Below are positions 9,649 to 19,450 of a stretch of DNA of 64,000 bases, piece after piece. Position 1 is the stretch's first letter, and every line of letters starts with the position of its first letter. The stretch covers positions 48,556,001 through 48,620,000 of the forward strand of contig NC_069371.1 of assembly GCF_021730395.1 (NCBI RefSeq). Direction: 5' to 3'. The notes under the pieces were generated by a model. It did not search any database and was not told the origin of the DNA. It saw nothing but the letters and a program-made list of their open reading frames with translations. The DNA comes from Mercenaria mercenaria. Taxonomy: Eukaryota > Mollusca > Bivalvia > Venerida > Veneridae. The position numbers were made by a program, and so were the translations under genes.

Positions 9649-12600
9649 TTAGGATGCAGATGTAACTACAATGATGAAAATCAGCACGATGAGGCTGATG
9701 ATCCCCGCGGCCAAACTTATTTTGATCATATTCCGTGCTCCTTCTGCTGCTATGTGTGCACCTGTGAGATCACCTCGTGCTAGAGCGTCACGTGACTGGA
9801 AAATGTAAAACAAGGTAGGGTTAATACAAACATGGTGTACGTGTGTCATTTAATAGCCTTTTTCTAAAAAAAAAACATAACACAAGCGTTAGGCTATTTT
9901 AAAGCCAATGATAAAAATAAATGGGATATCTTCCGCAGAAAGGCGGGAAATACGTTTTTGATTTCAGAATCATGAGCCGCATATTTCAAAATCAATGTTT
10001 CTTCCTTAAAACCACAAACATTTACTCATAAGCCTTAAAGATGTGGACATGTATGTTTACATTGACTTTAATAGAATTCTCCCGCTTTCCTTTTTGGTTA
10101 TTCATATGTTAAGAAAACTCCACAAAGGACTTGTCAGCTTTACCAATTTATAAAACAAAACTTTTCTAAGAAGCCTAAACAGTAACAGCTTCGATACTAA
10201 CCCTTAGCTTGCTAAATTTCTATAATGAACTTGTCCATCTTTCAATTTGGACGGTACCATCAACAGTTAAACGGGGTGTTTACCAAATAAATACCGACTG
10301 AATGGCGAACAGTGCAGATCATTATCCGTCTACACGGATGTGCAGGCTGATCATAATCTACATTGGTCGCAAAGGCAGAATCAATCGTGTCCAGCATGAT
10401 AAGGGCTAGGCAACATTGCAGGTGAAAATTCCTTTATACTTGGGTACCAATCTCTACATTTCTTCGATTGCCACATAAAACCAAAGTGCATTTTTACAAA
10501 AAAAAAAAGCTCACTACAGTTGATGCTTAGCCCCTCTAATGATATTAAAACTTGTAGGGTCTGACTGTTTTGCTTTTGTAGATACAACTCTCTTTAAATT
10601 TCCATGCATTTATAAAATTATTAAGTTAAGTCCGCTACTTGCATGCATGTTTCTATATTAAAAACTAATTCTCTTGCTTTTGTAATGTCGGATGGGCAAT
10701 GCGATTTAAATTGCCATGCATTTTTAAAATTCTTAAATAAAGTTCGCTAGTTGCATGCATGTTTGTAAGTACTATATTAAACTAAGTGAATACCTCTGTA
10801 GCTTTCATTATAGCAACAAGACCTGTTGGCCAGAAACAGCAGAGACATGCTATCCAGGCTTGGCTTGTATAGTCGACTGGCAGAGGTTCGCTCCTGTATA
10901 CATTGTCTCCTCCGCTAATTTGAGCTATCTTTGAAATATAAGAAACAAATTAGCCGCGCAATGAGAAAACCAACATAGTGCGTTTGCGACCAGCATGGAT
11001 CCAGACCAGACTGCGCAGTCTGGTCAGGATCCATGCTGTTCGCTTTCAAAGCCTATTGCTATTAGAGAAACTGTTAGTGAACAGCATGGATCCTGACCAG
11101 ACTGAGCGGATGCGCAGCCTGGTCTGGATCCATGCTGCTTCCAAACGCACGATGATTGATTTCTCATAGCGCGGCTCAAATAATAACATTAAGTTATTTA
11201 TCCTGTTTTTCATAGGACCAGTAAGCTTATCGGTTACAGAAACAATGAGTATAAGGTAGATTATTACTGCTTGGTAATTAACCCATATCCTGCTAAATTT
11301 CTATAATGAACTTGGTTTAAACTGTATTTATTTCCACAATTATACTTCCAAATATGAGTAGTACATTTAGATTAACAAAGTTTGATAAAAAGACATACAT
11401 CAATCAAAATAGTACAAACAAACAAAGAAAAATTTAATCGAATGGATTGGAAAACAAGCTACTTAAAACTTATATGAATTCCGCTCCATAAGAAAAACAG
11501 AGGTTAGATGAGGCTGTGTAAGTATGTGTATCGTGTTGTATTAATCGTAATATGAATGTGAAAAATATATGTATAATACAATTTTTTTTTAATGAGGAGT
11601 GAAGAATAACGGCCTATTGTCTCGTCGTTTGGGGGTGGGAGAGCGGAGATGTTGAGTGTCGCAGCTTATGTATTGAATCTATTTTTTGAGATGATAAATC
11701 GTTGTACGTCAGTGAATAGGGAAATATTATGTTGTTACGATAGATGTTCATCACCATACAGTAGATTGTTAAGAGTTAGAGCGCATTGGAGATTGGAAAA
11801 TATGTCAGTTCGAAGATATTGGTATTTTCGACAATGAAGCAGATAATGGTCGACAGTTCCTATCTCGCCACAATCACATCTAACTTGTCCATCTTTCAAT
11901 TTGGACAGTACAATTAACTGTTGAAAGGGGTGCTTACCAAAAAACATACTGACTGAATGGCGAACCGTTGAGTGCAGATCTTGATCAGACTGCATGGGTG
12001 TACAGGCTAATAATGATCTACATTGGTCGCAAAGGCAGAATCCAACATGATAAAGGTTAATTACATTGGTCGCGTACCAGCTTTTCAAAACTTGTTGGAT
12101 CGGATTTTCCAGAACCGCAATGGTCACCGGTTCAGACATTATAAGCAAATATCTGAAAATTCATATGTTTAAAACTGACTTTGTTGTTGGACATGTTTTA
12201 AATACTTCAATACACGTTTAGATATTGCTCTCTTAAAATTTAGATATATGAAACACACACTATCAGTTGAAAGGGGCATGCCTTTAACGTGGTTACAGAC
12301 CTATAATGGTACATTTACATAGACGTACTGTGCAATGTTTTGAGTCACTGTGACTATATCCTCACTCTCATACAGTTTTGCAATGCACTTCATTATGCAG
12401 AACAAACATAGTTTCACACGAATTCATCAAAATGTTTAGTTTCTACTACTTCTCTTCGCGGGTCTCAAAAACAGACAATCTTTTTAAATATCCATTATTT
12501 CAACAAATTATTTAAGCCCGAAGATTTTCACCATGTTTTATAAATTCCCTGATAAATTTCATATTTTTATGATAGAAAGTAGTCACACCCATGTAGTCAT

Positions 12601-14360
12601 TTTCGACCAATCAGCAGATGATGCACGCAATCACAATAACCTCGCAAATTCCCTACACAAAATTGACTCGTGCCAAATCTTTGTATTTATACGTCTGTAA
12701 CTAGATTTTCATGTTTGTATTTAATGACAATTAGTTTTTTATCTGTTTAATTCTAAACATTTTTCAAGTAGCAGATGTAAATATTTATGTCTTATTACCA
12801 TAGAAATCTAAATTCGTTTAAATTAGAACAGTTTATTGAAAGTTCATTTTCTGTAAAGAACTTATTTCGACTTAGAGTCGGCTTTTCTTGGAATAGCTTA
12901 CTGTATAACTAAATTCATTTTCCAGTAATAACCATAATCTAAATTTATGACCAATCTCTGATTCGATATATTTAGAAAAAAAAAAACATATTCAGGTATA
13001 TCGGGTCAAAATTACATTCTGACTAAACTTTTATTGTTAAACCTGTCAAATTTAACATAATGTATTTCTGTTATTTTTTAGTTTGTATTCTAAATGTGCC
13101 ACTTAGAAAATAAAACCTTCAAAAATCGTTCAACAAATTTGAATTGGTCACATACTACTAAATTATTTACGGAAGCAAGAGTACATACCACTATATTAGT
13201 ATGTTGTTGCCTAACGATGTGTTGCTGTGGAGGAGGAATATACGCCGGATACTGAGGAGCAGAGAAGCCATAATTAGTCTGTCCAACTGAGACAGCCAGG
13301 GTAGAGTTTTGCTCAAAACCTGGTCCCGTCCCAGGGTATGGGGGTGGGGGATCTGATGCTGAAAAATACATAAACTAATTTGATTTCAAACATATAATGT
13401 CATAGACCTTACCCGCTTATGTAATCGACGCGTCATAAATAAATGATTAGGGTGCCGAGTTTCTGGAACCTCGGATTCCAGAGGCTGATTTCTGCCATTT
13501 TGTGTTGTTCACGTCTCGCCCCGAACACGTGAAAACACGAGAGGTTGAAAAACTTGCTGATTTGTCGTATCGACGTGTCGTTGCACTTCGGAGTGAAAAC
13601 AATAGGAGTTAAACATAAAACATCTCTTATCAGCCGAACGATTTATATATAGTCATCACGTGCATTTATCTACAGACATGACTCATGATTTATTGCGTCA
13701 GGTCACACTTATTTCAACAATGGATACGTTACAACATTGCATTTTATACATGTATGTAACCTTTAATATCAATCGAACGCTTGATATACTGTTATCATTT
13801 ATGATTCATATGACGATTGCTTAAACTTTATTTGTTAGCCTGTCCACTTAGCTCAATAGGCAGCATAGCGCAGATCTACGGACCGCGGAGTCGCGAGTTC
13901 GATCCTCGAGCGGGGCGTATGTTCTCCGTGATGATTTGAAAAATGACATTGTGTCTGCAATCGCTCGACCTCCACCGCTGATTCATGTAGGGAAGTTTGC
14001 AGCTACTTGCGGAAATCAGGTTTATACAGGTAAAGAATCTAGTAACACTGGTTAACTGCCCGTCGTTACATAAATGAAATACTGTTGAAAACGGCACTAA
14101 CCCCAAAACAACAAGAACAAAACAAAACTATATTTGTTAGTCGTTTTTTTTTTTTGTTTTTTTTTTTTGTTTTTTTTTTTTTTTCGATAAAAGAAAGAGT
14201 GAGAATCGAACATGCAGTCTTATTTAGAATTAAATAAAAGACGATGGATTGACATGGAATTAAACCCAGGCTTGCACATACCTATCTCCGGCGGATTTAT
14301 AAAAAAGAAAAATATCACACTAGATTATTTTACAAAATACTGCTTACCTGTTTCACTCAT
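9649..14360 (-). CDS. CD225/dispanin family proline-rich transmembrane protein, gene 2 (154 aa, 4 exons)
   Basis: Coding exons on the minus strand are 14360-14348, 13358-13189, 10928-10794 and 9795-9649 (13+170+135+147 nt = 154 codons plus TAA). All junctions are GT-AG, and the acceptor of exon 3 (TTTCAAAG) is weak. Exon order, phases and the 13-nt first exon match gene 1 exactly, so the two are duplicates. The product starts MSETASDPPPPYPG and carries a PPxY motif at residues 9-12. The Pro/Gln-rich N-terminus is shorter than in gene 1 and lacks its YPPQPG repeat. The CD225 core reads WIACLCCFWPTGLVAIMKAT and then SRDALARGDL, with a transmembrane helix at about residues 129-152. The protein ends shortly after the helix (VVTSAS), without the Cys-rich tail of gene 1. 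The tiny first exon is assigned by position, phase and analogy, so the start is slightly less sure than the rest. Introns 1 to 3 hold a SINE, MITEs and a LINE fragment. Confidence 0.87.
10198..10409 (-). mobile_element. MITE-B copy in intron 3 of CD225 gene 2
   Basis: Near-complete copy running from CCCTTAGCTTGCTAAATTTC to AATCAATCGTGTCCAGCATG. It includes CATCTTTCAATTTGGACGGT, AACGGGGTGTTTACC, GGCTGATCATAATCTACATT and GTCGCAAAGGCAGAATC. The ends are loosely inverted (CCCTTAGC against GATAAGGG). Confidence 0.65.
10955..11180. mobile_element. MITE-A palindromic element, copy 1
   Basis: The termini AGCCGCGCAATGAGAAAACC and TTTCTCATAGCGCGGCTCAA are inverted. The inner arms contain CCAGCATGGATCCAGACCAG and its inverse several times, so most of the 220 bp can fold as a long hairpin. 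The spacer holds the family word TTAGAGAAACTGTTAG. Other copies are at 19207, 22273 and 22976. Confidence 0.8.
11278..12066 (-). mobile_element. MITE-B copy, split by a LINE fragment
   Basis: The left part (TAACCCATATCCTGCTAAAT to AACTTG at 11314) and the right part (AACTTGTCCATCTTTCAATT at 11882 to GATAAAGGTTAATTA) join into one MITE-B when 11315-11881 is ignored. The hexamer AACTTG flanks the interruption on both sides and serves as the target duplication. Confidence 0.75.
11315..11881 (-). mobile_element. 5'-truncated non-LTR retrotransposon (LINE) fragment
   Basis: On the minus strand the fragment starts with the C-terminal end of an ORF2-type protein, containing the zinc-finger-like RCDCGEIGTVDHYLLHCRKY (C-x-C-x8-H-x4-C pattern), and ends at a stop codon at 11735. 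About 420 nt of 3' UTR follows. The pattern is typical of the C-terminus of jockey/I/CR1-like reverse transcriptase proteins; the clade is not determined. It is flanked by AACTTG target duplications and inserted into a MITE-B in intron 2 of CD225 gene 2. Confidence 0.75.
13835..14130 (+). repeat. tRNA-derived SINE (family S1) in intron 1 of CD225 gene 2
   Basis: Head CCACTTAGCTCAATAGGCAG and B-box GAGTTCGATCCTCG, the body with CCACCGCTGATTCATGTAGG and TACTTGCGGAAATCAGG, and the end AACGGCACTAACCCC with an A/C-rich tail. It lies antisense to the host gene. A poly(T)-rich stretch follows at 14143-14183. Confidence 0.85.
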
Positions 14361-15592
14361 CCTTGTTGTTCAAAGCTATCGTGACATCGTTATCTTGACA
14401 AGTAAAATGAATAAAACGTTATCTCACTTTCATAAAACAAATATTATTATATATGCACTTTCACGAATACGATCTATAAAAAACGCATACATGCAATAAC
14501 GTTAATAATATTACCATTGGCTCAAACGTGCACTTGGAACAATATTAAGGCAAAATTACTTGGCAGTTAAACCTGTCTACGAAACCTATATAAACTACGG
14601 ACCTGGTTAACTTAGCTGGCAGATGTGTCAGATGTAAACGGATGAGTTTTCGGGTGTCCTGTCAACTTAAGCCTGAGCTGTTAGAAGAGACCCAACTACT
14701 TTTGTTAAATTTCTTAATTAAGATAAATAAAACATGAGTATTCTAGATTTCATAAGTTTAATGACAGACAAATACATTTTACTATCATTTTGAGTATTTT
14801 TGTGGTGCAACTGTTATACCTTGGTGGACTTTTTATTATTGTGTATCATGTAATGCGTAAATAAAACGTATCCCTTTACTGAGCCCTTAAACTGAGTTTA
14901 GAGATCAGAATTTAGTTTTTCAAGGCTGAGCTCAAAATCAACCAAGACTAACTGGTCTCCAGTCTAATTATTCTATCTGAATGAATGACCAGTCTCAACC
15001 GTCTAGCATATGATAGGTTAATACTATCACTGGGCACAGATTTAAAATTGTCCAATGACATGGCTGCATTCTGCGACTGGTCGAGGAGAAAAGCGCGGGA
15101 AGATTTATCTCGGATGCCTTCAGTATTGCGTATACCAGGAACAGCAGAACAGGTACACGTTCCCCATAACACCACCCACTCGCCCTACCTTCAACATTAA
15201 AGATGTATTCTGCTCATCTTTCATTGAAACATTTTATTTTTAGATATTTACTTCAAATGCAGATAATCCTTATAAAATACATTTAACTTCACTAAATATA
15301 TAAATAATTGTCTATATTGAGCAACATTCATAATCAAATGTCATGCAGTAACAGCCGATTGTGTACAAAAACTTCCAGTTTTTTATGGCAGTACACATTC
15401 ATACTGTTTTCAGCTGTACATGTATACAGTGTGTACTATTTTTACCAATTCATAGCAGTGTTAATACACAAAGTTGTTTATTCTATGTTTACGTAAACAA
15501 CTGGTAGTATTTATTTTTCATGTATTCATATATGAAATTTGGGTCTAGTATACCTTTAAACAATTACACTAGACTTAACTTTTGTTTGCAGG

Positions 15593-16150
15593 GATCTCCG
15601 TGTCCGAACTAGTGGTTAAAATCGCTGACTTTGAATAACTTGCTCCTCATCGAAGTGGGCTCGAAAAATTGCTTTGGTATAGAGTTCTCTCATGTGGGGG
15701 AGCCATTCAGCTCAGTAGCTTATGGAAGGTCGTATGTGGTTCTACCCATATGCCCGTCCATGGTGAAATTACAGTCGGAGGGAACCCGCCCGCTTAGCTC
15801 AATAGGGAGAGCGTCGGTCTACGGATCGCGGGGTCGTGAGTTCGATCCTCGGGCGGGGCGTATATTCTCTGTGACGATTTGATAAAAGACACTGTGTCTG
15901 AAATCATGCGTCCTCCACCTCTGATTCATGTGGGGAGGTTGGCAGTTACTTTGTACTGGTACAGAATCCAGGAACACTGGTTAGGTTAACTGCCCGCCGT
16001 TACTTGACTGAAATACTGTTGAAAAACGGCGTTAAACCGAAAACAAACAAACAAACACTCGGAGGGATACCTGGAGTCTCCCTCCTCCACCAGAAGCTGG
16101 AAAGTCGCCATATGACCTGTAACAGTCGATGTGACGTTAAAGATGCGCCA
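15593..16150 (+). repeat. tRNA(Ser/Leu)-derived SINE (family S2), interrupted by an S1 SINE
   Basis: Head TCTCCGTGTCCGAACTAGTG, followed by GTTAAAATCGCTGACTTTGA, matches the tRNA-like head of the minus-strand S2 copy at 33664. The body has CTCATGTGGGGGAGCCATTC and GTCGTATGTGGTTCTACCCA up to 15783. It resumes at 16059 with TCCACCAGAAGCTGGAAAGT and CGCCATATGACCTGT. The two halves line up with the 33664 copy once the S1 insert is removed. Confidence 0.75.
15784..16058 (+). repeat. tRNA-derived SINE (family S1) nested in S2, with 9-bp target duplication
   Basis: Complete S1 element: head CCGCTTAGCTCAATAGGGAG, B-box GTTCGATCC, body, end AACGGCGTTAAACC and an (AAAC)n tail. It is flanked by TCGGAGGGA at 15775-15783 and 16059-16067, a clean target duplication that dates S1 mobility after the S2 insertion. 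Confidence 0.9.
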
Positions 16151-16977
16151 AAAATAACTGTATTCTTTTGTATTTCCATGATGGTAGTTCTACATGCTTT
16201 GCACGAAAAATTTAAGAAAAGCAAATATCTACTTACAGATTGACAGTGCTATGTATAAGGCCAAAACAGTGTTTAATGTCTAAACATTTAATTAAATCAA
16301 CGCAGTTGTATACACAGTGCTGGATGTGTTAAGATGAGTTTAGACCACACGCATAAAATGATAATTTATTTGTGTTTTTAAAACAGTACTGAAAAGAGAT
16401 TGACTGAATAAGTTTGCAGATGGTCCACTATAGCTGTATTATACCAGTATTATCAGAATGATTTTTATGAAGTTCATGTAGGAGGAAAAAGTAGGTCATT
16501 AGGTTGTGGTGGGTCTTTAAACACAACAACAAAAATAATTAATTCTCGACTTCAGTTCTCCACGCAACCCTGCTTGAACTTTCAATTTAAAAGGTGTTGT
16601 AAATCTTAACAGATCAACTCTGCACGATGGAAGAGAGGTAACAACGTTAATAATTCATTCATCAATAAACCTTAGTTTCTCTCCCTTGTATGTTGTTATT
16701 TTTATCAATAACACCGACTGCATCCGCTGAAACCGATTAATCGATAACCCCAGCCTCGCTATAGAACGTTTCAATCTAATGTATGTAATTTATATCAAAA
16801 TGGTTATACGTGCGTCATAACCTAGGATTCTTGGGATATATTCAAGGAAATTTCTTCAGATCCGCCATGTTTTAGAAAGTGTTGTTTTGGATTCAGCAAG
16901 TGGCTGGGTCGAAACGCGATGGAAAGAGGGACTAGGCAGTTTTGGGGAAAGAACGGGGCTAGACAGACAGTGTATCA
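16151..16977. other. 5' flank of the ASB-like gene
   Basis: No other gene is supported. The last part before 16978 should contain the promoter and 5' UTR. An in-frame TAG at 16960-16962 closes the coding frame upstream. No TATA box or other element is clear enough to call. Confidence 0.4.
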
Positions 16978-18276
16978 ATGCTATTAAAAACGCAAATGGC
17001 GGGCTATGAGTTCTATGATGCGGTCCTCAACAACGAGTTGACCGCATTAAAACGGATAGTCGCTCAATATAAAAATGACCTTAATGCGAAGTTTGTGGAA
17101 GTACGGAAGAAAAACCACGCTGATCTGTGTCCGATCCATTTAGCAGCGTATCGGGGCTACACATACATGCTACAGTACCTCATCGAGTCGAAATGTGACG
17201 TGAACAAAACAACGTCAACACTCAGACGAACGGCTCTCCATTTTGCCGTGTTGCGACACAAGATGGCGTGTATGTTGCTACTAATTGCGGCAGGGGCCAA
17301 ACTTGACGTCAAGGACACGTTTGGTAACTCACCTTGCCATTACGCCGCTGACGACGGGTACTGCCAGTTTTTGGACGTGTTAATCAGACGTGGCGTAAAC
17401 GTGGATATTCAGGACATCACGTCAAAAACACCGCTAATGAAGGCAGTCAGAAACAACAAAACGGACGCCGTCTTGAGATTACTAAGGGGAAACAGTAACA
17501 TCAACATAACGGACCGTAACAGCGACATGGCGTTACATTACGCCGCAAGAAACGGGTGTGCGGATATCATCGATATTTTGATAGCGTCACACAGTCAGGT
17601 TGACGTTCAAAACTACTGGGGACGGACCCCTCTCATGGAAGCAGTGTGCTATAACCACCGAGAAGCAGTGGCACGGTTGATTCGTGCAAACTGTGATCTC
17701 AACAGGCGAGAATTCAAAACCGGCGATACTGCACTGCATATCGCGATAAAACGGAACTATACCGCAGTAGTTGAGCTTCTCCTCGCGGCCGGCACGCGAC
17801 ATGACATTTATAACCACCAGGGGGAGACTGCGGCGTACGAAGCCGTGATTAGCAACAAACTAGATGTGATTAAACTTATGGTGATCCATAATTGTGATTT
17901 AGAACAACCAATTAAGTACTTCTGCACAGGCGTTTACAAATCTTTGTTTCAATTAGCCGCTGAAAAGGGACATTTTGATATATGTCGTCTGCTTGCGAAG
18001 TACGGATACGTGGATTTCTCCGCACGTGTTCATTTCTACGCTGGTTACGTACCAACACGTGTTGGAAGCGAGACAGACGAAGTGCTGCACTGGTTGCGCC
18101 GGAAGATGCAGACGGCAACATCACTACAACGGCTGTGCCGGAAAGTGATACGGCGACGTCTAGGTCACAACATTTTGGAAAAGATCGATAAGGTGAACAT
18201 GCCGAAGGCATTAAAAGAATATGTGCTAATTTCTGACTTTAAAGAAACACATGATCAATTCTCACCAGAACTGTGA
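16978..18276 (+). CDS. Ankyrin-repeat and SOCS-box protein, ASB-like (432 aa, intronless)
   Basis: A single uninterrupted frame. About nine ankyrin repeats are visible between residues 50 and 350, with repeating TPLMxAV, TALHxA and GAxxDVxD signatures (for example 82-114, 115-147, 214-246, 247-280). A C-terminal SOCS box follows at about 380-422: the BC-box SLQRLCRKVIRRRLG would bind Elongin B/C, and the Cul-box-like stretch NMPKALKEYVL would bind Cullin 5. The expected role, from the family, is substrate adaptor of an ECS (Cullin5-RING) ubiquitin ligase; the substrate is unknown. The frame is closed by TAG at 16960-16962, so ATG 16978 is the first possible start. A second ATG at codon 7 (MAGYEF, with G at +4) is an alternative start. 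The lack of introns may reflect retroposition or an ancestral single-exon state. The codons look normal and I see no damage. Confidence 0.92.
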   Translation: MLLKTQMAGYEFYDAVLNNELTALKRIVAQYKNDLNAKFVEVRKKNHADLCPIHLAAYRGYTYMLQYLIESKCDVNKTTSTLRRTALHFAVLRHKMACMLLLIAAGAKLDVKDTFGNSPCHYAADDGYCQFLDVLIRRGVNVDIQDITSKTPLMKAVRNNKTDAVLRLLRGNSNINITDRNSDMALHYAARNGCADIIDILIASHSQVDVQNYWGRTPLMEAVCYNHREAVARLIRANCDLNRREFKTGDTALHIAIKRNYTAVVELLLAAGTRHDIYNHQGETAAYEAVISNKLDVIKLMVIHNCDLEQPIKYFCTGVYKSLFQLAAEKGHFDICRLLAKYGYVDFSARVHFYAGYVPTRVGSETDEVLHWLRRKMQTATSLQRLCRKVIRRRLGHNILEKIDKVNMPKALKEYVLISDFKETHDQFSPEL

Positions 18277-18320
18277 ACATCATAAGAACTGTGAACGTCA
18301 CCAGAACTGTGAACAGTAAA
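18262..18320 (+). repeat. Three short tandem units across the ASB-like stop codon
   Basis: The sequence CAGAACTGTGAAC or AGAACTGTGAAC occurs three times at roughly 18-19 bp spacing (about 18265, 18284 and 18302). The first copy contains the stop codon of the ASB-like gene. Confidence 0.8.
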
Positions 18321-19206
18321 AAGATAAACAGATTTTTTTTTTCACACAAGTCACAAATAGTCACAAGATAGCTACCTATCGGGTGTATCATTGTTTTGAA
18401 AAATACCATACATGTATGTGTTTTCAACAAAACAAAAACTAAGAGTCAAATTAAGTTATACAAAAAAAAGTAAATTTACAAAAACATTATGTCTGTATTT
18501 CTCATGTTCACGAAAATGCACTAGAATTTCTCCCCACTAAATTAGTATAAGTCAGTACACACACACCTATGGTAATTAATATGTTTTAAGAAAGCCCATA
18601 CATGAAATTCTTCACGAAAATGATTCATTTGATATGTTAAGCCAAATATGTATGGAGTTTTTTTATTTGCTTCATTGTTAAAATCAAATGTAGAAGATGA
18701 AAAGATTTTACTTTGTAGATTATTTCATCTTTAACTGCTTGAGAAATGAACAACTAAAAATTGCAAGAATGATACTGTTTAGAATAACATCACTTTTCTG
18801 GCCAGTTTTATTTATGTTAAATTGTTACAAAAATATAATGACAAGCGTAAGGTGAACCAAAGATGTTTAAGACCTTACAATGTAACAGGGAAATCTGCTG
18901 AAAATCGTGCTGGCATTTTTAATTTCAATATATATAGAATATGTCATTTAGTAATACTACAGAAAGATCTGTTTCAAGGAAACTAACATGTATTCCAGCT
19001 GATATTGGTTATTCTACTTAGTATTTGTGTGTGGCAGTTAAAACAAGAGAAAGAAAACTAAAATCTGAAAAATAACTACAAAAAAAATTAATAATAACAG
19101 ATATAACATGCTCTAGGAATCAGCAATAGGGTGTCAGGCTTTGAATGAATATGAACTGTACTTAAAAGTAATGGACCCATAAAGACACTGGTATTTTCCA
19201 TTCAAA
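18321..19206. other. 3' flank of the ASB-like gene
   Basis: AT-rich, with no supported gene. It should contain the 3' UTR, but no single polyadenylation signal could be chosen. Confidence 0.4.
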
Positions 19207-19450
19207 AATGAGCCATGCCATGAGGAAAACCAACATAGTGGCTTTGCGACCAGCATGGATCCAGACCAGCCTGCGCATCCGCACAGTCTGGTCAGGATCC
19301 ATGCTGTTCGCTTTCATAATCTATTGCAATTAGAGAAACCGTTAGCGAACAGCATGGATCCTGACCAGACTGCGCGGATGCGCAGGCTGGTCTGGATCCA
19401 TACTGGTCGCAAAGCCACTATGTTTGTTTTCCCATGGCGCGGCTCAAATG
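19207..19450. mobile_element. MITE-A palindromic element, copy 2
   Basis: The termini GAGCCATGCCATGAGGAAAA and TTTTCCCATGGCGCGGCTC are inverted. The inner arms CCAGCATGGATCCAGACCAG and CTGGTCTGGATCCATACTGG, and the central pair around TTAGAGAAACCGTTAGCG, are also inverted. This is the most complete copy in the window. Confidence 0.85.

Noticed and set aside
14212-14499. 95-codon plus-strand frame
   Set aside because: It runs antisense over the first exon of CD225 gene 2 and has low-complexity, non-protein-like composition.
17587-18211. Antisense and shifted frames over the ASB-like gene
   Set aside because: Shadows of a strong ankyrin-SOCS coding frame.
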